64,000 bases of DNA from Pseudomonas migulae (GTDB lineage Bacteria; Pseudomonadota; Gammaproteobacteria; Pseudomonadales; Pseudomonadaceae): contig NZ_JALJWR010000001.1 in assembly GCF_024169315.1 (NCBI RefSeq), forward strand, positions 1,447,501-1,511,500. Reading direction: 5' to 3'. Numbering within the stretch: position 1 is the stretch's first letter; each line of letters starts with the position of its first letter. Positions 45,794 to 54,590 of this stretch are shown here, one piece after another. Position numbers and translations under genes: made by a program. The notes beneath the pieces were generated by a model. That model saw nothing but the letters and a program-made list of their open reading frames with translations. It made no database searches and was not told the DNA's origin.

Positions 45794-45807
45794 CATCGTA
45801 TGCGATG
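45794..45807. promoter_or_regulatory. Candidate OhrR box upstream of ohrR
   Basis: CATCGTATGCGATG is a near-perfect palindrome 41 bp upstream of the ohrR start, closely matching boxes at 46410 and 48771. It would mediate ohrR autoregulation. Confidence 0.65.
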
Positions 45808-45916
45808 ATATCGGAAGTGCTTCAACCATCGACGAGTGCGACGCGGGCGTTTCAGACCTGTAGCAGCCGACGGCCGGTCGACAGGGATGAACCCGGTGAG
45901 CCGGCCGTGTCGTGCG

Positions 45917-46369
45917 TTACTCGGTGCGGACGTTCAGGGCGACGTCAATGTTGCCGCGTGTTGCCTTGGAGTAAGGACACATTTGATCAGCGTTATGGGC
46001 CAGTTCGGTCGCGACTTCCTGGGTCAGGCCCGGCACGATCAGGGTCAGTCGGGCCTGCAGGAAATAGGCCGGACCGGTCTGGCCCAGATCGACTTCGATG
46101 TCGACGGCCGTATCGGCCGGCAGTGTCAATTTCATCTGCTGGGCGGCCAGCCCCACCGAAGCCATGTAGCAGGCTGACCATGCCCCGGCGAACAATTGCT
46201 CGGCTTTCGGGTGCGGCTGGACGGCGGTGAACTCGTGTTCCGGTTTGCCGCCGCCGGGCGACGATAGCGTTATGTCGACGGTGCCGTTATGGCCGCGCGA
46301 CGTGGTGCCGGCGCTGCTGTGGGTGGTGTGGGTTTTGCCGGTGACCAGTACTTTTTCGATCTTGCTCAT
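45917..46369 (-). CDS. ohr: Ohr organic hydroperoxide resistance protein (copy 1)
   Basis: The 150-aa OsmC/Ohr-type thiol peroxidase has both catalytic cysteines: Cys67 in AGAWSACYMA and Cys131 in DQMCPYSKA. It reduces organic hydroperoxides with lipoylated partners in the cytoplasm. The start is ATG 46369 after GAGGGA. An OhrR-type box lies 41 bp upstream, and ohrR is immediately downstream. It is close in sequence to the copy at 48097, most differences being surface changes. Confidence 0.95.
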   Translation of the reverse strand: MSKIEKVLVTGKTHTTHSSAGTTSRGHNGTVDITLSSPGGGKPEHEFTAVQPHPKAEQLFAGAWSACYMASVGLAAQQMKLTLPADTAVDIEVDLGQTGPAYFLQARLTLIVPGLTQEVATELAHNADQMCPYSKATRGNIDVALNVRTE

Positions 46370-46409
46370 GATCATTCCCTCAGGTTTGCAAGTTGTACGC
46401 ACGCGCTTG

Positions 46410-46423
46410 TATCGCACGCGATA
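46410..46423. promoter_or_regulatory. Candidate OhrR box upstream of ohr copy 1
   Basis: TATCGCACGCGATA is nearly palindromic, 41 bp upstream of the ohr start, and shares the ATCG--CGAT frame with the boxes at 45794 and 48771. Confidence 0.65.
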
Positions 46424-46442
46424 TAAGAACCACATCCAGACA

Positions 46443-46575
46443 TCACGCCCTCATCGCGCTCAGGACAACGTCGATATTGCAGGGTCGGTCGGGCCTGAAG
46501 GAGGTAGGCGGGATCAGTCTGGCCCAGTTCGAGATCGCTGTCGACGGCCAGATCTGCCGGCAACACGATAACGAC
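46443..46575 (-). pseudogene. Decayed third ohr copy with internal deletion
   Basis: Reading leftward, VLPADLAVDSDLELGQTDPA and YLLQARPTL match the middle of Ohr (LPADTAVDIEVDLGQTGPA in copy 1). In another frame the sequence then continues directly as NIDVVLSAMRA and a stop, matching the Ohr C-terminus (NIDVALNVRTE). About 25 codons containing the second catalytic cysteine, and the whole N-terminal half, are lost. It lies between the epoxide hydrolase and ohr copy 1. Confidence 0.8.
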
Positions 46576-46636
46576 CCGAACCAGCTGATCATCTACACGA
46601 CAAGAGTCAGGTGTTCACTGCCTGTGGGCCTGTCAC

Positions 46637-47959
46637 TTATCGCAGCGACTTGAACCCGACCCGCACTTCCTGCGAGAAAAGCGCCGGCTGCTCCCATGCA
46701 GCAAAGTGTCCACCTTTGGGCAACTTGTTGTAATGCACAAGTTTGGGATAGGCCTTCTGCGACCAGCTTTTCGGTGCCTCATACAGCTCATCCGGAAACA
46801 CGCTGACCGCCACCGGGATGTTGACGCCCTTGACCGCGAAGAAAGTCGACTTGTTCTCGTAATAGAGCCGCCCCGAGGAAACGGCCGTGTTGGTCAGCCA
46901 GAACAGCGTGATGTTGTCGAGGACGTCATCGGGCGTGAGGCCTTCCGGTTGCCCGTCAATGGAACGCGCAATCATCTCGTAGCTTTTGGGATCGTGATCG
47001 AGCATGAAAGCCGCCAGACCCACCGGTGAATCAGTTAGGCCTGTCAGCGACTGAGGCCGGTCACCCATCATGATTGCGTAGCCAATGTGCTTGTAGGTAT
47101 TGGCGAGTTGTTCAGCCGCTCGCTGCTCTTCCTCGGAAAGACCGCTGGGTATCGGCTCGCCACGAAACAGTGCCGCATCAATGTCAGGCGGGATGACACC
47201 AGGCATGTTCGAATGAATGCCGATCAAGCCGGGTGGCGCCTTGGCAGCCATCAAGTCGACAACAATGGAACCCCAATCCCCCCCTTGCGCCCCGTATCGG
47301 GTGTATCCGAGGCGTTTCATCAGCTCGACGTAGGCATCGGCGATACGCTCGGGATTCCAGCCGGCCACTTTCGGTTTCTCCGAGAAGCCGTAACCCGGCA
47401 TCGACGGAATCACCAGGCTGAACGCATCGGAGGCATTGCCACCGTGCGCCGTCGGATCGGTGAGTGGGCCGATGACTTTCATCAACTCGATCACCGAACC
47501 TGGCCAGCCGTGGGCCATAAGCAGTGGCAACGCATTTTCGTGTTTTGAGCGGACATGAATGAAATGGATATCCAGGCCATCAATGTTCGTGATGAAGTTG
47601 GGGACTGCATTTATCTTTGATTCAATTACTCGCCAGTCATATTTGGTTGACCAATGCCTGGCCAGTTTCTGGATCGTCGCGAGCTGTACGCCTTGAGAGG
47701 AATCATTGACGGTTTCCTTGTCCGGCCATCTCGTTGCGTCTATGCGTCTACGCAACTCTGTAAGTTCAGCCTCCGGGGCGATGAAGTGAAAGGGGCGTAT
47801 TTCAGTGGAAACATTATTTGTTTTTGATGAAGTATTCGTCATCGCGTCAGTCCTAATGGAGAAACCGAGTAATCCCAGCGGTGCGACAGCACAGGTCACG
47901 GCTGCAGCACCGCAGAATTTCCGTCTGGTTAGAGAAAGTGGTTTGATGTTTTTTGGCAT
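46637..47959 (-). CDS. Tat-exported epoxide hydrolase-family protein
   Basis: The 440-aa protein starts MPKNIKPLSLTRRKFCGAAA, a twin-arginine signal (TRRKFC at 11-16) followed by a hydrophobic stretch. It then has the epoxide hydrolase N-terminal region (IRPFHFIAPEAELTELRRRI), oxyanion motif HGWPGS at 150-155, nucleophile Asp228 in GGDWG, and His in GGHFAAWEQP. AGGAG lies before the ATG at 47959. It is a paralogue of the Sec-exported enzyme at 17835 and lies between ohr genes, suggesting a role in removing oxidised lipids or epoxides (inference). Confidence 0.88.
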   Translation of the reverse strand: MPKNIKPLSLTRRKFCGAAAVTCAVAPLGLLGFSIRTDAMTNTSSKTNNVSTEIRPFHFIAPEAELTELRRRIDATRWPDKETVNDSSQGVQLATIQKLARHWSTKYDWRVIESKINAVPNFITNIDGLDIHFIHVRSKHENALPLLMAHGWPGSVIELMKVIGPLTDPTAHGGNASDAFSLVIPSMPGYGFSEKPKVAGWNPERIADAYVELMKRLGYTRYGAQGGDWGSIVVDLMAAKAPPGLIGIHSNMPGVIPPDIDAALFRGEPIPSGLSEEEQRAAEQLANTYKHIGYAIMMGDRPQSLTGLTDSPVGLAAFMLDHDPKSYEMIARSIDGQPEGLTPDDVLDNITLFWLTNTAVSSGRLYYENKSTFFAVKGVNIPVAVSVFPDELYEAPKSWSQKAYPKLVHYNKLPKGGHFAAWEQPALFSQEVRVGFKSLR

Positions 47960-48096
47960 GCAGGCTCCTAAGGCACGAAGTCTCACGAGAGCGCCTGTTT
48001 GATTGAGCACGGGGGAAGTTATTTACAGATGGCGTTGCAACGCACTTTGATCAATAGGTTTTTATAGTTTGCCGAGTGACAAGGCAGCCCGTTCAA

Positions 48097-48549
48097 TCAC
48101 GCCGTCTGGACATTCAAATAAACATCAATATTGCCGCGCGTTGCCTTCGAGTACGGGCAAATCTGATCCGCTGCATGGGCGATAGCGGTCGCGACTTCAT
48201 GAGGCAGGCCCGGCAGGTGAACATTGAGCCCGGCCTGCAGGAAGTAAGCGTTCCCGGTTTGCCCCAGATCGATCTCGATATCGACGGACACGTCGGCGGG
48301 AATAGTCACCTTCAACTCTTTGGCCGCCAGGCCGAGCGCTGCGATGTAGCAGGCCGACCATGCGCCGGCAAACAACTGCTCGGCCGTCGGGTGCGGTTGG
48401 GTGGCGACGAAGACGTGGGCCGGTTTGGCGCTCCCGGGTGTTGAGAGTTCGATGTCGAGGTTGCCGTTGTGCCCGCGTGAGGTGTTGCCGGAACTGCTCA
48501 GCTTAGTGTGAGTCTTGCCGGTGACCAGGACTTTTTCGATTTTGCTCAT
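48097..48549 (-). CDS. ohr: Ohr organic hydroperoxide resistance protein (copy 2)
   Basis: The 150-aa Ohr protein has Cys67 in AGAWSACYIA and Cys131 in DQICPYSKA intact. The start at 48549 has AAGGAATCACTG upstream. It is 150 residues, the same length as copy 1. The nearest ATCG-type box (48771) is about 222 bp upstream, further than for copy 1, so its control may differ. Confidence 0.94.
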   Translation of the reverse strand: MSKIEKVLVTGKTHTKLSSSGNTSRGHNGNLDIELSTPGSAKPAHVFVATQPHPTAEQLFAGAWSACYIAALGLAAKELKVTIPADVSVDIEIDLGQTGNAYFLQAGLNVHLPGLPHEVATAIAHAADQICPYSKATRGNIDVYLNVQTA

Positions 48550-48770
48550 CAGTGATTCCTTGAGGTTTTTATTAGAGCCAAATAGCAGAAATGACACGTA
48601 ACTACCTGACGGGACTGATTTTATAGGTGCAACCAAGCACCGAGAAGAACGGAAAAACCGATCACCTTCGGCTTTTCCGTTCAGCCCTCTGCCCTTCGCA
48701 AATCACATCACCGCTCGTCGCCAAGACCCGGCATGGGCTTTGACATCGCTGGGTCTCTGCTTGAATATAA

Positions 48771-48782
48771 ATCGTATGCGAT
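48771..48782. promoter_or_regulatory. Candidate OhrR box upstream of a 21-aa ORF and LysR gene
   Basis: ATCGTATGCGAT matches the boxes at 45794 and 46410. It lies 67 bp before the tiny ORF at 48838, so it may mark an additional OhrR target. Confidence 0.55.
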
Positions 48783-48837
48783 CTAATCGATTGCGACAAC
48801 AAGCCGCCGCAGCCCTTGCCGTTTGGAGATTCAGCCA

Positions 48838-48903
48838 ATGTCTACCTCTTCCGATCACGCTTTTCATGGCCACAACGGCAACAACTGGGTCACGGCTTCA
48901 TGA
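48838..48903 (+). CDS. 21-aa ORF overlapping a LysR gene start
   Basis: MSTSSDHAFHGHNGNNWVTA plus Ser ends in TGA at 48901-48903, overlapping the LysR ATG at 48900 (ATGA), with GGAG 11 bases before its ATG. It is either a leader peptide coupling translation of the regulator, or the N-terminal stub of an OhrR-controlled gene cut by the arrival of the LysR gene. Confidence 0.4.
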   Translation: MSTSSDHAFHGHNGNNWVTAS

Positions 48904-49817
48904 AGCTGATCCAGCTGCGAGCGTTCTGCTCGGTTGTCGACATGGGCAGCTTTCGTTCGGCAGCACGAGCACTGGACGCTGCCCAGAGCACGCTGACAGA
49001 GTCGATTCAAAGTCTGGAAAGAGAACTGGGGGTCACCTTGTTGGTGCGCTCCAACCAAGGCATCAGCCTGACCCTGGCCGGCAAGGTGTTCCTGACCCGG
49101 GCACGCTCGATCATCCTGGATTGCGATCGCGCTGTACTGGACGTCCGACAATGGAATGCCACGCCCGAAGGTCAGATCGCATTGGGTGTCTCGGCAGAAC
49201 CACTGTCTGCGTGTCTGATGCCGGTCTTCAGCAGTTTTACCCGCCGCTTTCCAAAGGTGCAGCTACACGTTGCCGGTGGAAAGACGAAGCGGCTGATCGA
49301 GATGATTCGCGCTGGCCGGCTCGACTTTGTGATGTGTCCCCTGAGTCCCGATGTCTGCGATATCGACCTGCACATTGAGCGCCTTTACCACTCGAAAACC
49401 AGCGTCATTGCGCGCAAGGGACATCCCCTGGCGGCGGCTCGCTCAGTGCGCGAACTGGCTGACTGCCAGTGGATCAGCGTCCGCCCGGCCGGTGTTGCGG
49501 GTAGCGCGGAGAACCATCTGATCGAGCTGTTCAGGGCCCAGGGCTTGCCACCTCCGAAGATCGCGATCACCACCGAATCGCTGCTGGAAATCCTGCACAT
49601 CATCTCCGAGACGGATTACCTGACCGTTGAGCCCGGCATGCTTCCCGGCATGAAGCTGTTTTCCTCGGCGCTGACCAGCATTTCGATTCGGGAGCCGCTG
49701 GAGTCGCGTGAGGTGTGCTTGATCAGCCGTCGCATGTCACCGTTCAGCCATGTCACACAAGAACTGACCAGCATGCTGATTTCTTATTCGCGGCTGCGTC
49801 ACCGGGCCAAGGGGTGA
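48900..49817 (+). CDS. LysR-family regulator
   Basis: The 305-aa regulator begins MKLIQLRAFCSVVDMGSFRS, with a normal LysR helix-turn-helix (AARALDAAQSTLTESIQSLE) and effector domain. The ATG at 48900 overlaps the stop of a 21-codon ORF. No divergent target is adjacent; the nearest genes are the ohr cluster and a membrane protein. Its effector is unknown. Confidence 0.9.
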   Translation: MKLIQLRAFCSVVDMGSFRSAARALDAAQSTLTESIQSLERELGVTLLVRSNQGISLTLAGKVFLTRARSIILDCDRAVLDVRQWNATPEGQIALGVSAEPLSACLMPVFSSFTRRFPKVQLHVAGGKTKRLIEMIRAGRLDFVMCPLSPDVCDIDLHIERLYHSKTSVIARKGHPLAAARSVRELADCQWISVRPAGVAGSAENHLIELFRAQGLPPPKIAITTESLLEILHIISETDYLTVEPGMLPGMKLFSSALTSISIREPLESREVCLISRRMSPFSHVTQELTSMLISYSRLRHRAKG

Positions 49818-49954
49818 GTCAATGCCGAGGGCCTTTCAAGTTCAAGAAATCAGCGGCGATGGCGATACATTGCTGCGTAGCCAGAACGTCCCCGTGCACT
49901 CGCTACAGCTTCCATAAAGAACAAGACATCTCAATACGGATATAGAGGTAATCA

Positions 49955-50932
49955 ATGCTCGCCGCCTTCACACTACTTATTGCTTTTGGATTTCTGCCTG
50001 CACTCTTCGGCTACGCCGCCAACGTTCGCGGCTCACTTGAGAAGCGCAGGTGGTATTACCGCCACACTCAAGCAGTAAAGGCATGGACCGCAACTGAGTA
50101 CTCATTGACTGCGTTCGTCGCTTGCACCATCGCGCTGTACGCGGCGGGTTCTTTGACGTTGCTTGGCATAAAGCCAAGCCCCATGACAGGCATCGCATTA
50201 CTGTCGCTTTCGTGCCTTACCGCACTGACTTACCTTTGCTGCTACTGGAAAATACCGGGAATTGTTTCGAACTACGGAGGGATGTTGAAAGCTCTGCTGG
50301 GGGCTGTAGCCATTGGTGTAGCCACCGTATCCAAAATCTATTCGGACGCAGGGATTGCCGAGCTGACGGGTTTGTCACCCCAGGATTTGCCGGGCGCTCA
50401 ATTACTGCTCACCTTCCTGCTGACTCCAACCATCTGGTTCCTGAGTTTGTCGTTGTTGCTCGGGTATGTGAGTTTGCCCGTGATCGTCTTTCTGTTTTTC
50501 CGCAGCCTGTACCGTGATTTTCGCCAGAAAAAGCACGGTAAAAAAAACGGGTCGAATCTACGAGACGTGGCAGCGCTGGTGGCCGTGTTTTTTGCTGTGA
50601 TCATTCTGCTGAGCCTCACTGAAAAAATAGCCAGCAAGAATTTCTATGAACCACGACTGAAACAGGCAATCGCCTTCGCCTCATTCCATTTGCCCACCAC
50701 CTACTGCGGTCTCCCGGATACAAAGGGGGTAAACGTAGCGCCCATGTCAGAGGACAGAGCGGCCATTGCGGTACCCGATGAAAAACTCGGCTACACGTTT
50801 GACCTTATCGACTGCAAACCCAAAAACAAGGGTAGCGATGAAGTTAACGCCATCCTCGAAAAGTCCAATTCAATTCAAAAAAATGCTGTAAGTGCTGTGG
50901 CGCCAGCTCAGGCTACGATCGGCAAGAAATAA
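49955..50932 (+). CDS. Polytopic membrane protein of unknown function
   Basis: The 325-aa protein has about five hydrophobic segments: residues 1-25, 47-70, 76-98, 105-125, 148-182 and one near 204-225. It ends in a C-terminal soluble tail with three cysteines among its last 130 residues (TYCGLPDTKG and DLIDCKPKNKG). A polybasic stretch RQKKHGKKNG precedes the last helix. AGAGG upstream supports the start. No family recognised. Confidence 0.75.
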   Translation: MLAAFTLLIAFGFLPALFGYAANVRGSLEKRRWYYRHTQAVKAWTATEYSLTAFVACTIALYAAGSLTLLGIKPSPMTGIALLSLSCLTALTYLCCYWKIPGIVSNYGGMLKALLGAVAIGVATVSKIYSDAGIAELTGLSPQDLPGAQLLLTFLLTPTIWFLSLSLLLGYVSLPVIVFLFFRSLYRDFRQKKHGKKNGSNLRDVAALVAVFFAVIILLSLTEKIASKNFYEPRLKQAIAFASFHLPTTYCGLPDTKGVNVAPMSEDRAAIAVPDEKLGYTFDLIDCKPKNKGSDEVNAILEKSNSIQKNAVSAVAPAQATIGKK

Positions 50933-51002
50933 GGGCGGAATGGGTTGAGGGTTGGGTGCGCTCGGCAAAACTCACGAGGCTCCCGACCCTGAGTGCCACG
51001 GA

Positions 51003-51482
51003 CTAACCCGCAACCGCTGCTTCAATCGCCGCAACATCAATCTTTCCCATCGTCATCATCGCGTCGAACGCGCGCTTGGCCGCCGCTCGATCGGGATGGT
51101 TGATCGCCGCTGTCAGGACACGCGGGGTGATCTGCCACGACAGTCCCCACTTGTCCTGGCACCAGCCACAGACGTTTTCCTGGCCGCCGTTGCCGACAAT
51201 CGCGTTCCACAAGCGGTCCGTCTCGGCCTGGTCGTCGGTGGCCACCTGGAACGAGAAGGCCTCGTTGTGCTTGACCCCCGACCCGCCGTTCAGCCCGAGA
51301 CACGGGATGCCCATCACCGTGAATTCGACAGTCAGGACATCACCCTGCTTGCCCGCCGGGTAGTCGCCGGGCGCGTGAAGGACAGTGCCTACCGCGCTGT
51401 CCGGGAAGGTGCGAGCGTAGAAGGTCGCGGCCTCCAGTGCATCGCCGTCGTACCAGAGACAAATGGTGTTTTTACTGGTCAT
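51003..51482 (-). CDS. VOC-family (PhnB-like) protein
   Basis: The 159-aa protein shows the PhnB/3-demethylubiquinone methyltransferase-like VOC pattern: ICLWYDGDALEAATFYARTF, PCLGLNGGSGVKHNEAFSFQ and GWCQDKWGLSWQITPR. These are small beta-alpha folds that may bind metal or ligand; function is not established. The start at 51482 has GGAGAAG upstream. Confidence 0.88.
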   Translation of the reverse strand: MTSKNTICLWYDGDALEAATFYARTFPDSAVGTVLHAPGDYPAGKQGDVLTVEFTVMGIPCLGLNGGSGVKHNEAFSFQVATDDQAETDRLWNAIVGNGGQENVCGWCQDKWGLSWQITPRVLTAAINHPDRAAAKRAFDAMMTMGKIDVAAIEAAVAG

Positions 51483-51565
51483 TTTGCTTCTCCAACAATG
51501 GGCTGACATTTCATTCTAGCCAAGCAGCCAGTCAGGCAAATCAAGGCGTCCAATTCCGACGCTTG

Positions 51566-52180
51566 CTACTCAACATCTTCGAAGGTTCCTGTGCGCACCT
51601 CGCCGCTGCGCTCGTAGCGAGCGATCAGTACACCGCCCGGCGTGGTGGTCGAGTGCGTCAAAGTGAAGGCCGACGCCAGGGCGTTGTCGTCGAACAGACG
51701 CTTGCCGCGCCCCAGCACCACGGGAAAAATCATCAGCCGAAGCTCGTCCACCAACCCGGCTGCCAGCAGTTGGCGCACCAGATCGCCGCTGCCCTGCGTC
51801 AACAACCGGGCGCCGTCCTGCTGCTTGAGCGCACGAATCCCATCGGTAAGGTTTCCCTTCAGCGCATGACTGTTGTGCCACTCAAGCGTATCGGCTCGAT
51901 GCGTGGCCACGTGCTTGGGTACTTGATTGAAGGGGTCTGCAATGGGGTGGTGATGAATGCGCGGCCAATACGCCGCGAAGATGTCGTAGGTGCGACGCCC
52001 CAGCAGCAACTCGAACGGCTGTGAGAACAGATCCGTAATGGCCTGGCCGGTGGCTTCATCGGCGTAGGGCACGATCCAGCCACCGAAGCGGAATTCGCCG
52101 CTGCGATCCTCTTCGGGCCCGCCGGGCGCTTGAATGACGCCATCCAGACTGATGAAAGCGGCAACGGTGAGTGTGCGCAT
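51566..52180 (-). CDS. RibD C-terminal-domain (dihydrofolate reductase-like) protein
   Basis: The 204-aa protein begins MRTLTVAAFISLDGVIQAPG, the standard RibD-C/DHFR-like opening, and has LLLGRRTYDIFAAYWP and LLTQGSGDLVRQLLAAGLVD, the usual NADPH-binding features. It is a stand-alone reductase-like protein without the deaminase domain, and its substrate is unknown. The true start is at 52180 (GGGAGAAG upstream), not the long upstream extension. Confidence 0.88.
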   Translation of the reverse strand: MRTLTVAAFISLDGVIQAPGGPEEDRSGEFRFGGWIVPYADEATGQAITDLFSQPFELLLGRRTYDIFAAYWPRIHHHPIADPFNQVPKHVATHRADTLEWHNSHALKGNLTDGIRALKQQDGARLLTQGSGDLVRQLLAAGLVDELRLMIFPVVLGRGKRLFDDNALASAFTLTHSTTTPGGVLIARYERSGEVRTGTFEDVE

Positions 52181-52387
52181 GGTCTTCTCCCGGTTCGTCT
52201 TGGTGAACGTTCTGGTGCAGGGAAGGCCGGCAATCACAGTGACCTTGCGAGGCCTTCCCTGCCCCATAGTCGAACGAGGCACGGCGAAATCGACAGTGCG
52301 ATATCCAGATAACGGGCCCTGCGAAAAAACGTCTCGAACGCTTACAATCACAGCCCTTAACCGCAAATCAGGCAAACCAGTCAGGCT

Positions 52388-53566
52388 ATGGCGCTCGACC
52401 CTCCAACGATGCTGACCCTCTCGATCGCCCTCGCAGCGGCTGCCGCGCTGTATCTGGCGGTGGAGTGGCGCAGCATACGTGAACCCTCGCTGCTGTTCTG
52501 GAGCGCGGGGTTTGCGACGATCACCGTGGGCTCGACACTTGCATTGCTGCGCGGCAGCGGGCTTCTGCTGATCGGCATCTGGTTCGCCAACGGCCTGTTG
52601 GTGACGGCCCACTGGCTTTTCCTGCTGGGGGTGGCGCGCTTCACGCAGGTGCGTCTTTCTCGCGCCTGGTACCTGATCTTTGTCGCCTGGCTTGCCATGC
52701 TGTTGCTGCCCGACGAACCGTCGTGGTCGAAGATCATGCTGGTGGCCAACTCGCTGCTTGTGGCCCTGCCCACGCTCAGGGCCAGCTTCCTCCTGCGTCC
52801 CCACGGCAAGTCGTTGAGCGTGGGGGCGGTGCAGCTGCGTTATGTGCTGCTGACTCACGGGCTGTTCTACTTCATCAAGGCGATATCGGTTGTCGTTCCT
52901 GGCACGCTGATCGATCTGGCGGCTTTTCGGGGCGAGATCATCCAGATTTCATTGGTCGAGGGTGCGATGGCGATCATGTTGATCGCGCTCTCGATGACCG
53001 GCACCGAGCGCTACCGACGGGAGAAACGGATCGCCCGACTGGCCGCACGTGATCCGTTGACCGCCCTGTACAACCGCCGCGCCCTCGAGGTGCGGGCGTC
53101 GCGTCTGCTGGACGATGTCTCGAGCACTCGACCGGGCGCCCTGCTGCTGATCGATATCGACAACTTCAAACTGGTCAACGACCTCTACGGCCATACCGCC
53201 GGTGACCAGCTGCTAGTCACGCTGAGCGAGATGATTCGTTCGGTGCTGCCAGAAGGTGCGCTGGCCGCGCGGTTGGGCGGTGACGAGTTCGTCATTCTGT
53301 TGAATAACACATCGAGTGAGCGAATCGTGGAACTGGGCAACACACTGCGTGAGCAGTTTCACCACACCGCCTCACAGACATTCGCCACACCTGAACCGGT
53401 CACCCTGAGCATGGGTGCCAACCTGTTTGACCAGCCGCCAGCGAGTCTGGCGGCATTGATCGAGCAAGGCGACACCGCACTCTATGAATCCAAGCGTGGC
53501 GGACGCGACCGCATCCGCCTGGTGGACCGGACCGTCGCGAGCAACGACCTGCAGCAGGCCCGTTGA
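52388..53566 (+). CDS. Membrane diguanylate cyclase
   Basis: The 392-aa protein has about seven membrane helices in the first 210 residues, then a GGDEF domain with GGDEF at 297-301 (RLGGDEFVILLN) preceded by DPLTALYNRRAL and DIDNFKLVNDLYGH. No RxxD inhibitory site lies in the usual place before GGDEF, so product inhibition may be absent. It would synthesise c-di-GMP. The 207-bp spacer to the divergent reductase gene presumably holds its promoter. Confidence 0.92.
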   Translation: MALDPPTMLTLSIALAAAAALYLAVEWRSIREPSLLFWSAGFATITVGSTLALLRGSGLLLIGIWFANGLLVTAHWLFLLGVARFTQVRLSRAWYLIFVAWLAMLLLPDEPSWSKIMLVANSLLVALPTLRASFLLRPHGKSLSVGAVQLRYVLLTHGLFYFIKAISVVVPGTLIDLAAFRGEIIQISLVEGAMAIMLIALSMTGTERYRREKRIARLAARDPLTALYNRRALEVRASRLLDDVSSTRPGALLLIDIDNFKLVNDLYGHTAGDQLLVTLSEMIRSVLPEGALAARLGGDEFVILLNNTSSERIVELGNTLREQFHHTASQTFATPEPVTLSMGANLFDQPPASLAALIEQGDTALYESKRGGRDRIRLVDRTVASNDLQQAR

Positions 53567-53684
53567 TAGGCCATTTGTTGCATCGTTGATACATGGAAAT
53601 GCCAGGTTCACAATTTCAGCGTACCTTGTCCGACATTAATCGTCTCAATGCGGCCGCCTGGCCCCTCCTCGTCAAGGAAGAACA

Positions 53685-54533
53685 ATGATCATTGCTTCAA
53701 CTTCAACGAATGCGGCGATGTCTGCCTACACCTCTGCCGTCGATGCAAAGGCTGCGGCCGATGCGCAAAAACGCGTCGCTCAAGATGATCAGGCCAAGCC
53801 GCAGAACAATGACTCAGTGAGCCTGTCCAGTACCTCTACCGAGTACAGCAACTCGATCGCGGGTAACGCGCCGTTCTTCCCGGTGCGTTCGGGGATGAAC
53901 GCCGATGCACTTGTTCTGGGCGTCTCCAAGCCTGGTGCGATCTCCAGTTCCAAGGACAAGACGTTTGCCGAAGTGGCCGCTGATGCCCGCAAGCGCATGG
54001 ACGAAAAATACGCACTGATGACTGCCAGCGGCAAGCCGTATACCGGCAGCGATGAAGACCGTAATGCGTTGATGGGCGATCTGGACCGACGTTCGCTGAA
54101 CGCCGTCGCCACCAATCAGGGCGGCAAGTTCACCGCGCAGGAACAAGCCTCGGCGCAAGCGTTGATGCGCCAGCAAGCCCGGCTCGCCACCGGTTATTAC
54201 AGCGGCCCGGCGGACCAGCAAAAAAACTGGAAAGACCCGTTCATCAATGACCCTTTCGGTCGCGCCACGGCGGCGCTGGCGTTCATGGACAACATGAGTC
54301 CTGAAGAAAAAGCCACCCCTGAGTGGCTGTCCCAGCATTTGTCGCTGGAAGCGGCATTGAATCAGAGCGGTGGCGCGGACCCTGCCGAGAAGAAGACCGG
54401 GCACTTTCACAACCTGGCTGAAATCCTCGCGGGTATCGTGACGGACGGATCCGACAGCGAACAATCCAGCGCAGCCAAGAATGCTGATCCAAGCGCCGAG
54501 ATCCTGAAGAAGCTGCAATCGTTGACGTCGTGA
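53685..54533 (+). CDS. Hypothetical protein, low-complexity N-terminus
   Basis: The 282-aa protein starts MIIASTSTNAAMSAYTSAVD with an A/S/T-rich region and has NDSVSLSSTSTEYS, then a helical body. There is no membrane helix or Sec signal. The SVSLSS motif recalls surface-secreted or flagellar-associated proteins, but I do not recognise the family. AAGGAAG lies before the start. The gene is alone between the cyclase and a GFA gene. Confidence 0.65.
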   Translation: MIIASTSTNAAMSAYTSAVDAKAAADAQKRVAQDDQAKPQNNDSVSLSSTSTEYSNSIAGNAPFFPVRSGMNADALVLGVSKPGAISSSKDKTFAEVAADARKRMDEKYALMTASGKPYTGSDEDRNALMGDLDRRSLNAVATNQGGKFTAQEQASAQALMRQQARLATGYYSGPADQQKNWKDPFINDPFGRATAALAFMDNMSPEEKATPEWLSQHLSLEAALNQSGGADPAEKKTGHFHNLAEILAGIVTDGSDSEQSSAAKNADPSAEILKKLQSLTS

Positions 54534-54590
54534 CATCGGTTGAACGCAGGCGTGTTGGCGATGCGGTCCTGACATTGGTGTGAAGCCGCC

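Noticed and set aside
51566..52858. N-terminal extension of the RibD-type protein to 430 aa
   Set aside because: The extension is antisense to the cyclase gene and the true start has a ribosome site at 52180.
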